The translations under genes and the position numbers were made by a program. From the NCBI RefSeq assembly GCF_900129315.1, contig NZ_FQUS01000002.1, positions 1 through 64,000 on the forward strand: DNA of 64,000 bases, given 5' to 3'. This document shows, piece by piece, positions 16,166-24,987 of the stretch. The first letter of the stretch is position 1. Each line of letters opens with the position of its first letter. The notes beneath the pieces were generated by a model, which saw only the letters and a list, made by a program, of their open reading frames with translations, was not told the DNA's origin and made no database searches. Origin of the DNA: Fodinibius roseus (GTDB lineage: Bacteria; Bacteroidota; Rhodothermia; Balneolales; Balneolaceae).

Positions 16166-16927
16166 TCAGGTTGCGCGGGCAATATACTTTGCAAAGAAAC
16201 CGTCCGGTGAATACGCTGCTTCCTCAATACTGAAATTACACCGTTCGATCATGGGCTCTAAAAGCCAGGTGAATGTCGAGTGTTCCTCACGAATGTGTTC
16301 TTCGATGTCGGCCCGGTTCCATTCATCCTCCCCGTCACTGTCGACGGAAGAACACCAGCTTTCGAGGCGGTCTTCTGCTTCAGTGGGCTCGAAGTGATAG
16401 ACCGCATCCCATAACCGGAACACCCCACCCGGTTGCAAAATATTCCTGATTTGCCGGAGAGCCACAGCCTTCCAAAAGTCGGGAAGGTGATGGAGGGCAT
16501 AACGGGAATAGACGAAATCGGCCCTTCGTCCCCGGTGCCGGTAGGTGAGGAATCCGGAGCGGACGATATCAATATTGGACAGATCAGAATTGTCCATTTT
16601 AGCCCGCAGCGCATCCAGCATCACCGGCGAGATATCCACTGCAACTACCCGGTCGCACTCGGAAGCAGCGGCCAGCGTGAATTGCCCGGTCCCGGCCCCC
16701 ATGTCCACAACCAGCGACTGCTGGGTCAGCCCCCTTTTTTTGAGGAGGTTCACCTCGTGGGTGGCCTCCGCGTCCTCTTTCCTGTCATACTTTGTTACAT
16801 GATCGGCATCAAGATTTTCCCGACCGGCACTATCCATTTCATCAAGTAGCCAGTCAGGACGTTCCGGAGTAGCATCTTCTCCGTCTTGTTTGAATTCTTT
16901 GTATCGCCGGGATTTGTCTTTGTGCAT
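16166..16927 (-). CDS. class I SAM-dependent methyltransferase
   Basis: 253 aa from the chosen ATG at 16927 (MHKDKSRRYKEF); the frame is open 17 codons further but those residues look non-coding. Motif I is VVDMGAGTGQFT (73-84), with D98 ending beta-2 (VAVDIS) and SRYALHHLPD (141-150) at motif IV, as in UbiE/Methyltransf_11 enzymes. An extended N-terminal 55 residues of charged sequence precede the core. Convergent with the other methyltransferase gene. Substrate unknown. Confidence 0.83.
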   Translation of the reverse strand: MHKDKSRRYKEFKQDGEDATPERPDWLLDEMDSAGRENLDADHVTKYDRKEDAEATHEVNLLKKRGLTQQSLVVDMGAGTGQFTLAAASECDRVVAVDISPVMLDALRAKMDNSDLSNIDIVRSGFLTYRHRGRRADFVYSRYALHHLPDFWKAVALRQIRNILQPGGVFRLWDAVYHFEPTEAEDRLESWCSSVDSDGEDEWNRADIEEHIREEHSTFTWLLEPMIERCNFSIEEAAYSPDGFFAKYIARAT

Positions 16928-16997
16928 TTGTAGTGTTTTTAAAGTTGTACATCCACACTGCGCAAAAGCAGTAAGCATATGGTAATTATGCTACAGA

Positions 16998-17138
16998 TTA
17001 AATTGTAAGCATAGAACATTTCCCTTTTCTTATCCAATAAGCCCAGTCTGACCGCCCGTTATTTTCTGCCTGTTTTGCGGCTTGCAGGGCCAGGTTGTTG
17101 CGGTGAATATCGGAGATTACCGCAATTCTTTTCGGCAT
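16998..17138 (-). pseudogene. truncated metallophosphoesterase N-terminus
   Basis: Reading the minus strand from the ATG at 17138 gives MPKRIAVISDIHRNNLALQA, which is the metal-binding start of YfcE-like phosphoesterases (ISDIHGNxxAL) with Gly changed to Arg. After about 46 codons the frame stops with unrelated residues, and the remaining GD, GNHD and GH motifs are absent. It is a decayed fragment, 71 bp upstream of the methyltransferase start. Confidence 0.6.
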
Positions 17139-17207
17139 ACTATTTTTTTTAAAAGTATAGTTCAGTTTTTTTAATCTGTAGATTACAGGAGACTGGTACC
17201 TGTATGA

Positions 17208-17349
17208 GAGGGCTTAGAAAACCAGGATCTTTTTAAAACCAATCTTTGAGCAATTTCAAGACCGTAGTGTATATAATAAGCCTCCAGCTGAGGATATTAA
17301 ATCGCGAAAATGCAGTCCTTGGACAAAACAATGGTTATGTAAAGGCCTC
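17208..17349 (-). repeat. intergenic TIR repeat, copy A
   Basis: Ends are inverted relatives: GAGGGCTTAGAAAACC (17208-17223) and GGTTATGTAAAGGCCTC (17333-17349). Read on the minus strand it aligns with copy B along its length, for example ACTGCATTTTCGCG against CCTGCATTTTCGTG and GATCCTGGTTTTCTAAG against ATTCCTGGTTTTTCAAA. Its right end touches the stop codon of the zinc-ribbon gene. Confidence 0.75.
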
Positions 17350-17642
17350 TATGATTTAAAAGTCAATCCCTCTGACGCTAATGCCTCGTTCAATTTGGGC
17401 AGGGTGCTTGGACCCATACCGTGCAGCTCGAGGACTTCCTCTTCCGTTAATTCAGAAAGTTGTTGCAGTGTTATTATGCCCTTATGTTCGAGAGCGCGTC
17501 TTGCAGGCGCCCCAATTTTGCTGAAAAAGCCATCTGCAGGTTTGTTTTCCTGTTCACATATGGGACATACCGGACAATCACTGCTCTTGTAATACTCATG
17601 GCCTTTTGCGCACGTTCTGAGCGTTCCCTTATTTGCTGACAT
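17349..17642 (-). CDS. zinc-ribbon plus helix-hairpin-helix (RpoA-CTD-like) protein
   Basis: A 97-aa protein with two parts. Residues 11-29 form a Cys/His knuckle (C11, H15, C23, C26, C29). Residues 43-95 (IGAPARRALEHKGI, ELTEEEVLELHGMG, LPKLNEAL) are a helix-hairpin-helix of the kind found in the RNA polymerase alpha C-terminal domain, which binds DNA non-specifically. A small DNA- or polymerase-associated factor is inferred; no function is known to me. It has its own promoter region on the right and ends at repeat copy A. Confidence 0.72.
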   Translation of the reverse strand: MSANKGTLRTCAKGHEYYKSSDCPVCPICEQENKPADGFFSKIGAPARRALEHKGIITLQQLSELTEEEVLELHGMGPSTLPKLNEALASEGLTFKS

Positions 17643-18215
17643 AATGGTTGGGTTTTAATTATCAAATTTAGCGTTTGTATAAACTGCAACTTTTAGATTA
17701 TAAAAACTTAGATGATACCATTACTATTTTAGTTTCAGCAATTCATTGGGAAGTTTTAGCTTATACCCCATCGTTAAATAAATTGGAGCCGGGCTGCATG
17801 CAATAGGTTTAACAAGCCTACGGCTATAATAGAAGACAATTGCTCTCCATTCCTAAAATTTTCTGAGTGTGTACTATTTAAGGCTGGCACAGTAGCCGGG
17901 TTGTGTTAATGATTAAATAGGTGATATAGCTCAATTTTATCCATCTTGATATTTATAGTATGTATCGGATAGATAATATTCAAGAAGAGGGTTTGTACGG
18001 AGGATGACGGCAGGTAATGACTATGTTATTTTTCATGTGATCCGAAGGAGAGTCCATCTCTGTTAATTTCGCCTCTCTATGTACCAATTTCGACCAAATA
18101 GGGAGGGGCAAAATAGCACATAATATCCTAAGGGAGGAATCCCATACTGTTTGCGCAAGGCTTTGTCTCGCTATATTTCTTAGGTTAAGCCTGAAAGTTA
18201 CAAATAAACGGATAG
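17643..18215. other. non-coding region between zinc-ribbon gene and repeats
   Basis: About 570 bp. Open frames exist but show no family-like sequence or ribosome sites, and their codon use is unlike the neighbours. The left end should hold the promoter of the zinc-ribbon gene. The right end runs into repeat copy B. I see no tRNA, no strong terminator and no tandem repeat. Confidence 0.4.
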
Positions 18216-18353
18216 GAGGTTTTGAAAAACCAGGAATTTTAGTCAATATCAACCCCTGGGCGCATTCAAAACCATCCCGTATAAGAGATAAATGAGGATT
18301 TTGAAGGCACGAAAATGCAGGGATTGGCCAAAAAATGGTTTTACAAAGCCTTC
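18216..18353 (-). repeat. intergenic TIR repeat, copy B
   Basis: Terminal inverted repeats GAGGTTTTGAAAAACC (18216-18231) and GGTTTTACAAAGCCTTC (18337-18353) agree at most positions. Read on the minus strand, the interior GGTTTTGAATGCGCCCAGGG and TTGATATTGACTAAAA match the corresponding parts of copy C. 138 bp. Confidence 0.8.
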
Positions 18354-18405
18354 GGATAACATGTTGATTTTGCATAACGACTTACGGATTATAGATTTAC
18401 AAGAT

Positions 18406-18531
18406 AAGCTTTGAAAAACGGTGTAAAGCTGTGATTTTGCGTCTGTCGAAGAAATTTATGAATATCGTTATTGCTCTTGAAAGTAATCCCTTAACCACAG
18501 TCAGGATGACATTCCGCTTTTCAAAGCCTCC
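18406..18531 (+). repeat. intergenic TIR repeat, diverged copy G
   Basis: AAGCTTTGAAAAACGG (18406-18421) and CCGCTTTTCAAAGCCTCC (18514-18531) are terminal inverted repeats of the family type. The interior is more diverged, but ATGAATATCGTTATTGCTC and AAAGTAATCCCTT can be placed on the central part of copy C. It lies 72 bp upstream of the TolC start and only 52 bp after copy B. Confidence 0.65.
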
Positions 18532-18603
18532 TGCAAACAAAGGGATATCAGGACTAATACCCGTTTCTGTTAATGGAATTATCATTCATTGGAGTTGAAG
18601 ATT

Positions 18604-19956
18604 ATGCGCCATTTATACCTTTATCCTGTTATTATATGGTTCGGAGCCGGGCTGTTTGCTCTGCCGGCACAGGCACAAACCGGCAACCGACTAACCGTCG
18701 CAGAGAGCGTAAAAATGGGATTGGAGCACAGCTACCGGCTGCGGGCCGCCGGGGCGGAGGTGGAGGGAGCGGAGGCCGCATATCGGCAAAGCCGTTCCGG
18801 TCGCCTGCCCGCAATCCGGGGTCAGGCCAGCTACATGCGGCTGAGCGACAATATCCCGGAAGTGGATTATGAGCTTCCGGGAATGGATACGACGTATACC
18901 CTTCTCCCGGTCGAACTGGACCGGTTTTATACGGAGTTGAGCGTCGAACAGCTGCTTTTTGCCGGGGGACGTCTGAACAAGCGGATCGAGGCCGCCGACC
19001 ACCAGGCCGAGGCTGCGGGACTGATGGAAAAGCAGGAGCGGGTGGAAGTGGCGTTTCAGGTCCGGGAGGCCTACTGGAATCTATACCGCGCGCAGGGTGC
19101 CCACGAGGTTCTCAAGTCAGCGCAGGAGCGGGTGTATACCCACCTTCGGAATGTGCGAAACAGGGTGGAGGAGGGAGCGGCCCTGCAGACGGAGCTGCTG
19201 AATGCGAAAACCCGCCGATCCGAGGTACGGCTGGATCAGGTGGAAAGCCGGAGCCGGGTAAAAGTGGCGCGGCTCGAACTGAACCGGCTGCTGGGCCTGC
19301 CGGGGGATGCACAAACTGTGCCTGCCGCTCCGGATGAACCCGGCGCGTCGCCTTTCGGGAGGAGGGAGATGAAAGAACGCGCTCCCGCCCAGCGTCCGGA
19401 CCTGCAGGCGCTCTCGGAGCGGGTCGAGGCTCGGGAGGCAGAGATTGATGCCGTCCAGGGCGAGTGGTTTCCGCAGGTCAGTCTTGTGGGACGGTATGTC
19501 TATGCGCGGCCCAACCAGTATTTCTTTGCCGAGCAGGACCAGTTCAGGGGGACCTGGGAGGCGGGCGTGAGGCTGCAGTGGAATATATGGTCCGGGGGAC
19601 AACGCTCCGCGGAGGCCAGCCGGGCCCGGGCGCAACTGCGCAAGGCGGAAGCGCAGCTGGCTGACAGGAGATCGCAGGCCCGCGTGGAGATTTCGCGGCA
19701 GTACCTGGAACTGGAACGAGCCGCGGAAGCAATTGAGGTCGCTGCCAGCAGCGTAGATGCTGCGAGAGAGGCTTTTCAGTCGGCCCGACGGGAGTATGAA
19801 GAGGGCGTAGCGCTATCAGAGCAGGTACTGGATGCCGAACACGCCTACCGGAAGGCACAGGCCCGCCAGGCCGAAGCCGTCGCTGACTATGAGATTGCCC
19901 GGGCTGCGGTACTGAGCGCAAGGGGACAAATATGGGGGAGTGATGGAGGGAACTGA
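18604..19956 (+). CDS. TolC-family outer membrane efflux protein
   Basis: Outer-membrane channel of a tripartite exporter. The 450-aa product has a signal peptide ([20 protein letters not shown], cleavage after AQAQ near 25) and two repeats of the OEP fold rich in long Glu/Arg/Ala coiled-coil helices (about 75-235 and 265-440). ATG 18604 is preferred over in-frame TTG codons at 18589 and 18595 because GGAG at 18591-18594 is correctly spaced and the signal peptide then begins properly. The end overlaps the ATPase gene by 14 bp. It is the first gene of the operon. Confidence 0.92.
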   Translation: MRHLYLYPVIIWFGAGLFALPAQAQTGNRLTVAESVKMGLEHSYRLRAAGAEVEGAEAAYRQSRSGRLPAIRGQASYMRLSDNIPEVDYELPGMDTTYTLLPVELDRFYTELSVEQLLFAGGRLNKRIEAADHQAEAAGLMEKQERVEVAFQVREAYWNLYRAQGAHEVLKSAQERVYTHLRNVRNRVEEGAALQTELLNAKTRRSEVRLDQVESRSRVKVARLELNRLLGLPGDAQTVPAAPDEPGASPFGRREMKERAPAQRPDLQALSERVEAREAEIDAVQGEWFPQVSLVGRYVYARPNQYFFAEQDQFRGTWEAGVRLQWNIWSGGQRSAEASRARAQLRKAEAQLADRRSQARVEISRQYLELERAAEAIEVAASSVDAAREAFQSARREYEEGVALSEQVLDAEHAYRKAQARQAEAVADYEIARAAVLSARGQIWGSDGGN

Positions 19957-20662
19957 TGCTGAGGTAGTATTTGAGACCCGGGGCCTGGCAAAGGTATACG
20001 ATATGGGCGAAGTGCAGGTGCACGCCCTGCGCGGCATTGACCTGGAGCTCTACAGGAGCGAACTGGTGGTGCTTCTGGGCGCTTCCGGCAGCGGCAAATC
20101 GACGCTGGTCAATATTCTCGGGGGACTCGATACGGCGACGGATGGAGAGGTTTTTTACCGCGACCGTGATCTTACGAAGGCTTCCGAGCGGGAGCTGACC
20201 GACTACCGCCGCCATTATGTGGGTTTCATCTTCCAGTTTTATAACCTGATTCCGAGTCTTACCGCGCTGGAAAATGTGGAGATTGTCACGGAGATTGCAA
20301 GTGACCCGATGGACCCGAAGGAGGCGCTCGAACTCGTAAAAATGGGGGACCGGGCGGATCACTTTCCTTCGCAGCTTTCCGGGGGAGAGCAGCAGCGCGT
20401 GGCTATCGCCCGCGCCATTGCCAAGCGTCCCGCCGTGCTGCTGTGCGACGAACCCACCGGCGCGCTGGACTCGGAAACCGGGGTCATCGTGCTGGAGGCG
20501 CTGGACCGGGTGAACCGTGAGCTGGGGACTACCACCGTCATCATTACGCATAATGTCGTACAGGGCGATATGGCCGAGCGCATTATCCGGCTTAAAGATG
20601 GACAGATAACGGATATCCGGCGGAATGAAGACAAGAAAGCACCCCGTGAATTGAAATGGTAA
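19943..20662 (+). CDS. ABC transporter ATP-binding protein (LolD/MacB type)
   Basis: Nucleotide-binding subunit of the exporter. In 239 aa: Walker [10 protein letters not shown] (46-54), Q-loop Q98 (FIFQFYNL), signature LSGGEQQ (145-151), Walker B VLLCDE (165-170) and H-loop H203. Sequence style fits the MacB/LolD class that pairs with FtsX-type permeases and acts by mechanotransmission. The ATG at 19943 lies inside the end of the TolC gene; a GTG one codon before is also possible. The overlap points to translational coupling. Confidence 0.95.
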   Translation: MEGTDAEVVFETRGLAKVYDMGEVQVHALRGIDLELYRSELVVLLGASGSGKSTLVNILGGLDTATDGEVFYRDRDLTKASERELTDYRRHYVGFIFQFYNLIPSLTALENVEIVTEIASDPMDPKEALELVKMGDRADHFPSQLSGGEQQRVAIARAIAKRPAVLLCDEPTGALDSETGVIVLEALDRVNRELGTTTVIITHNVVQGDMAERIIRLKDGQITDIRRNEDKKAPRELKW

Positions 20663-20731
20663 GCCGGATGATAAGAAATCTTCTTTGCAGGAAATCTATT
20701 AACGGTACAACTTATTAGAAATCTGTAACTC

Positions 20732-23095
20732 ATGAAAATTATTGACCTCAAAATGATACGCGACCTGTGGAATATGCGCGGGCAGGTCATTGCCATTGGT
20801 TTCGTAATCATTGCCGGGGTCTCTGTGTATGTAAGCATGTCGAGCGTGGCGGATACACTGCAGGGAACGCTGAAAACCTATTACGAAGAGTACACATTTG
20901 CCGACGGCTTTGCATCGGTCCGCCGCGCCCCCGAAAGCCTGGGGGACCGGCTCCGCAGGGTTGAGGGGGTCAATCAGGTAGAAACCCGGGTAGCTGCCTC
21001 GGTCAATCTGGAAATCCCCGGCTTTGACGAGCCGGTGACGGGACAGATTGTGTCGGTCCCGGAAGGAGACCAGCCCCGCCTGAACCGGCTGTTTATCCGT
21101 GAGGGACGACTGGTGGAGTCTGGTCGTGGGGATGAAGTTATCCTGAATGAAGTATTTGCAGAAGCGCACAGCCTGACGCCCGGCGATGAATTGACGGCTA
21201 TTATCAACGGGCACCGGCGGTCGCTGACGGTGGTGGGCATTGCTCTTTCGCCGGAATTCCTCTTTCAGTTACAGCCGGGGAGCCTTTTCCCGGACCCGCA
21301 GCGATACGGGGTCATGTGGATGGGACAAAGGGCTTTGTCTGCAGCCTATGACATGGAAGGGGCGTTCAACGATCTGTCCTTTACCCTCGCCCCCGGGGCC
21401 AGTATCGATAATGTCACAGACCGCATGGATCTCCTGCTGGATCCATACGGCGGGTCGGGTTCCTACCCGCGGGAGGACCAGGCGTCTCACAACTTAATTA
21501 GTGAAGAACTCAATCAGCTTGCGGCGATGGCTTTTTTGCTCCCCATGATCTTCCTCGGGGTAGCCGCCTTCCTGTTGAATATTGTCGTCAGCCGTCTGAT
21601 TGCCCTCCAGCGCGAGCAGATAGCCATCTTGAAAGCCTTCGGCTACAGTGACTGGGCAGTGGCCATGCACTATACAAAGCTCGTGGTTATCGTCGCCCTG
21701 GCCGGAGTCGTTGTCGGTACGGGACTGGGCATCTGGATGGGCGGAGCGATGGCAGAGATGTACCTGCAATATTACAAATTTCCCTTTCTCAACTACACCC
21801 TGCAGTGGCCGGTGGTGCTGACAGCCTTCCTGTTGACGGTCGGGGCCTCGCTCGGGGGGGCGTTGATGTCTATCCGCCGCGCCTTGCGGCTTCCTCCCGC
21901 CGAAGCGATGAGGCCCGAACCGCCCCCCTCATACCGCATGACCCTCGTTGAACGTCTCGGTCTTCAAAAGCTGCTGGATCAACCCACCCGCATCATTCTT
22001 AGGAACCTGGAAAGGCAGTGGGTGAAATCGGCGTTAACGGTGATCGGGATCGCCAGTTCCTGTGCTATCCTGATCATGGGGCTCTTTTGGGGGGATGCCT
22101 TTGATTATATCATCCAGGTGCAATACGGCATTGCCCAGCGGGAGGATATCACCGTTACGTTTAACGAGCCGACCTCCGCCTCCGCCGTGTATGAGATCAG
22201 CAGTCTGCCGGGCGTACAGCATGCGGAGCCGTTCCGGTCCGTTCCGGTTCGCCTGAAAAGCGGACATCGCAGCTACGATACGGGTATTGAAGGTATTCCG
22301 CCGGAGCCGTACCTGCGGCGCATTATCAATACGGAGCTTCAGCCTATTACGATTCCCCGGGAGGGTATTGTGCTAACCCAAAATCTTGCCGGAATCCTGC
22401 AGGTTCGTCCCGGCGACAAGATTACGGTGGAGGTAAAAGAGGGAAGGCGGTACGAGCGGGAGGTTCCCGTCGTCAGTCTCGCAGAGCAGTACCTGGGACT
22501 GGGGGCCTATATGAACCTGCGGTCGGCCAATCGGCTGGTCGGGGGAGGAAGTGCCATTTCGGGCGTCTTTCTCATGATCGATGAACAGTATGAAGATGAG
22601 CTGACCCAAGCGCTCCAGGACCGGCCGCGGGTAGCCAGCATCGTATCACAGGACCGCGCCATTGAATCGTTTATGGAAACCTCCGCCGAAAGCATGCTCA
22701 CCATGACGTTCGTCCTGAGTCTTTTTGCCGGGGTCATTGCCTTGGGCGTGGTATACAACAGCGTTCGTATTTCCCTTTCGGAGCGGGACCGTGAACTGGC
22801 CAGCATGCGTGTGTTGGGCTTTACACGGGGGGAGATCGCCTATATCCTGCTGGGAGAAATGGCCCTGCTGGTGCTGCTCTCCATCCCGATCGGATTGGGA
22901 ATAGGGGCCCTGCTAAGCAGGTGGTCGGCCCAGTCGCTGCAGACCGAGATGTACCGGATCCCGGTCATTCTGGGGAGCGATACCTTTTCCCTGGCGGCGG
23001 CCATCGTACTCATAGCAGCCATCATATCGGCGCTGCTTATGCGTCGCCGGTTAAACAAACTGGATCTGACAGCCGTTTTAAAAACCAGAGAATAG
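20732..23095 (+). CDS. ABC transporter permease with two FtsX-like units
   Basis: A 787-aa membrane subunit. Helix 1 is at about 12-32, followed by a large extracytoplasmic domain (about 35-255), three helices (about 260-385), then a second unit with helix at about 435, a second periplasmic domain (about 460-640) and three final helices (about 655-785). This duplicated FtsX layout (COG0577) occurs in exporters of lipids, peptides or toxic compounds. It is 69 bp after the ATPase gene. Substrate unknown. Confidence 0.92.
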   Translation: MKIIDLKMIRDLWNMRGQVIAIGFVIIAGVSVYVSMSSVADTLQGTLKTYYEEYTFADGFASVRRAPESLGDRLRRVEGVNQVETRVAASVNLEIPGFDEPVTGQIVSVPEGDQPRLNRLFIREGRLVESGRGDEVILNEVFAEAHSLTPGDELTAIINGHRRSLTVVGIALSPEFLFQLQPGSLFPDPQRYGVMWMGQRALSAAYDMEGAFNDLSFTLAPGASIDNVTDRMDLLLDPYGGSGSYPREDQASHNLISEELNQLAAMAFLLPMIFLGVAAFLLNIVVSRLIALQREQIAILKAFGYSDWAVAMHYTKLVVIVALAGVVVGTGLGIWMGGAMAEMYLQYYKFPFLNYTLQWPVVLTAFLLTVGASLGGALMSIRRALRLPPAEAMRPEPPPSYRMTLVERLGLQKLLDQPTRIILRNLERQWVKSALTVIGIASSCAILIMGLFWGDAFDYIIQVQYGIAQREDITVTFNEPTSASAVYEISSLPGVQHAEPFRSVPVRLKSGHRSYDTGIEGIPPEPYLRRIINTELQPITIPREGIVLTQNLAGILQVRPGDKITVEVKEGRRYEREVPVVSLAEQYLGLGAYMNLRSANRLVGGGSAISGVFLMIDEQYEDELTQALQDRPRVASIVSQDRAIESFMETSAESMLTMTFVLSLFAGVIALGVVYNSVRISLSERDRELASMRVLGFTRGEIAYILLGEMALLVLLSIPIGLGIGALLSRWSAQSLQTEMYRIPVILGSDTFSLAAAIVLIAAIISALLMRRRLNKLDLTAVLKTRE

Positions 23096-23106
23096 AGCAT
23101 AACACA

Positions 23107-24261
23107 ATGAATACACCAACTCGCAAACAAATCATTCTTATTATCGCAGGCATACTCATCGTTGCAGTCGTCGCGTACGGGTTTTTCCCGGGAGCGGTGA
23201 CGGTGGAGACGGCGACGGTTCAACCGGATTCGCTGCAGGTGACTGTCGAGGAGGAGGGGAGGACGCAGGTTAAAGAGCATTACAGGCTCTCCTCACCCGT
23301 AACGGCTTATCTCCGCCGCATTGACCTTGAAGAGGGAGTGACAGTAGAAGCGGGCGACCCTGTGGTACAGCTGGAGCCGCCCCGGTCAACGATGCTGGAC
23401 CCGCGCAGCCAGGCGGAAGCCAGGGCTCGGGTGGAAGCCGCCGAGGCTTCGCTTGAAGAAGCCGAGACCCGGGCTGAGCAGGCCGCGAGGGAGCGCGATC
23501 GGGTAGCGCGGCTTGCCGGGGGTGGATCGGCTACGCAGCGTCAGCTTGAAAATGCGCGCACAGAGGCTACCCGGGCTACGGCTGCGCTCAATGCTGCCCG
23601 TGCTGAGCTGGCGGCCGCCCGCGCTGCTCTCCATTCCACTGATGACGGGTCCGGTTCTCAGCCTGAATCCTATGTGCTGAGGGCACCGGTAACGGGGAGC
23701 GTACTCACCATTCACCGCAAGAGTGAAGGGCCTGTCAATGCAGGGGAACCGCTTATCGAGATCGGGAATATCGACAGCCTCGAAGTGCGTGTGGATCTGC
23801 TCTCGGAGGATGCCGTGCGTATTGCCCCGGGCATGCGGGTTGTTCTTGCTCAGTGGGGCGGCGAAACCCCTCTTGAGGCTTCGGTAACCCGCGTTGAGCA
23901 CCAGGGTGAGGTAGAGGTCTCAGCCCTCGGGGTGGAGGAGCAACGCGTGGAGGTAATTGCCGAACTGGAATCTCCTCCGGAAAAATGGAACAGGCTGGGG
24001 TCCGGCTACCGCGTGCTGGCCAGGTTCATCGTCTGGGAGGGTGAGAACGTACTACAGGTGCCTACGAGTGCACTGTTCAGGACCGGAGAGGGCTGGGGGG
24101 TGTTTGCCGTTCAGGATGGCGAGGCCGTCCGCCGGACGGTAAAAGTGGGACGCCAGACCGGGCTGTCCGCCCAGGTGCTCGAAGGGCTTTCGGAAGGGGA
24201 CGAAGTGATTGTGCATCCGGGTTCCGAGATTGAGGACGGGGTAAAAATTGAGTCCAACTGA
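23107..24261 (+). CDS. HlyD/RND-type periplasmic adaptor
   Basis: Membrane fusion protein joining the permease to the TolC channel. The 384-aa product has an N-terminal anchor helix (about 8-26), a lipoyl/barrel-sandwich half (about 45-95), a Glu/Ala/Arg-rich coiled coil (about 98-180, ARVEAAEASLEEAETRAEQ), the second lipoyl half (RAPVTGSVLTIH near 200), a beta-barrel and a membrane-proximal domain. The ATG at 23107, 11 bp after the permease stop, is chosen; the frame is open further upstream inside the permease gene, but those residues are not family-like. Confidence 0.93.
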   Translation: MNTPTRKQIILIIAGILIVAVVAYGFFPGAVTVETATVQPDSLQVTVEEEGRTQVKEHYRLSSPVTAYLRRIDLEEGVTVEAGDPVVQLEPPRSTMLDPRSQAEARARVEAAEASLEEAETRAEQAARERDRVARLAGGGSATQRQLENARTEATRATAALNAARAELAAARAALHSTDDGSGSQPESYVLRAPVTGSVLTIHRKSEGPVNAGEPLIEIGNIDSLEVRVDLLSEDAVRIAPGMRVVLAQWGGETPLEASVTRVEHQGEVEVSALGVEEQRVEVIAELESPPEKWNRLGSGYRVLARFIVWEGENVLQVPTSALFRTGEGWGVFAVQDGEAVRRTVKVGRQTGLSAQVLEGLSEGDEVIVHPGSEIEDGVKIESN

Positions 24262-24313
24262 AGTTGGGCAGATCAGCTCATCAACCGGGGGATATCGCCT
24301 GTGCGGGAGTGAG

Positions 24314-24766
24314 TTAAACCACTTCTTCCCGGCGGCTGCCCCTCGATAATATATAGGCGCCAATGACCAGAAGAATCAGCACCCCGTTCCGCAGAAGCGT
24401 GAACTCGAGTCCCGATGCAAAGCCCAGGGCGCCAAAGCACCCGCAGTTTTCCACGTTCATTCCCTGTAAGTAGAAATAGGAAAGCACCGAAGAAAATCCC
24501 CCCAGCATAAGCAGGGCACCACCGAGCGCCCATTTGAGATATCGTCCCCAGAGCAGAAAGAGGGCGATGGCCAGCTCGAGGACGGAGGTAAGGGTAACGA
24601 TAAGACTGCTGTACTCGATCAGCCAGTAAAATTCCGTTGCCAGCAGCTCCACCAGGTACTGTGCCTCGGATCCGCTGATCAGCTTGCCGATGCCCGACGC
24701 CAGAAAAACAAGTCCCAATAAAATACGGAGGGTGGTTAACAGGATGCGCTTGTGTTTGGGCTTCAT
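24314..24766 (-). CDS. DoxX/MauE-like membrane protein
   Basis: 150 aa with four transmembrane helices (about 8-28, 50-72, 76-98, 122-142). The pattern RILLGLVFLASGIGKL near the start and NCGCFGALG (107-115) between helices 3 and 4 are typical of the MauE/DoxX group, where the paired cysteines suggest a thiol-redox role. The gene is convergent with the efflux operon, and its promoter side faces repeat copy C. Confidence 0.82.
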   Translation of the reverse strand: MKPKHKRILLTTLRILLGLVFLASGIGKLISGSEAQYLVELLATEFYWLIEYSSLIVTLTSVLELAIALFLLWGRYLKWALGGALLMLGGFSSVLSYFYLQGMNVENCGCFGALGFASGLEFTLLRNGVLILLVIGAYILSRGSRREEVV

Positions 24767-24789
24767 TATTATATAGTGTTACCTTATGG

Positions 24790-24925
24790 GAAGGCTTTGC
24801 AAAACGGCCTTTTCCCAAGTTCTTCCGTTTCGGGAGGTTCAAATCCTTGCATATGCTCAATATGCTGCGGTTTTAAAATCCCTCCGGCTTGATTTTGAGC
24901 AAAAACCTTCTTTAGCAAAGCCTTC
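24790..24925 (+). repeat. intergenic TIR repeat, copy C (best-preserved example)
   Basis: Terminal inverted repeat GAAGGCTTTGC (24790-24800) and GCAAAGCCTTC (24915-24925), perfect over 11 bp. The interior has GTTCAAATCCT, CATATGCTCAATATGC and GGTTTTAAAATCCC, all mirrored in the copy at 38963-39092. It sits between the divergent DoxX and epimerase genes, so it is not simply a terminator. Confidence 0.85.
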
Positions 24926-24987
24926 TATGGAATGAATATCTGCTTTTTAATGTAATGGTTGAACAGCACAATATAGAAAACAATTTT

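Noticed and set aside
17980-18375. 131-codon minus-strand open frame
   Set aside because: Overlaps repeat copy B, has no family features and no ribosome site.
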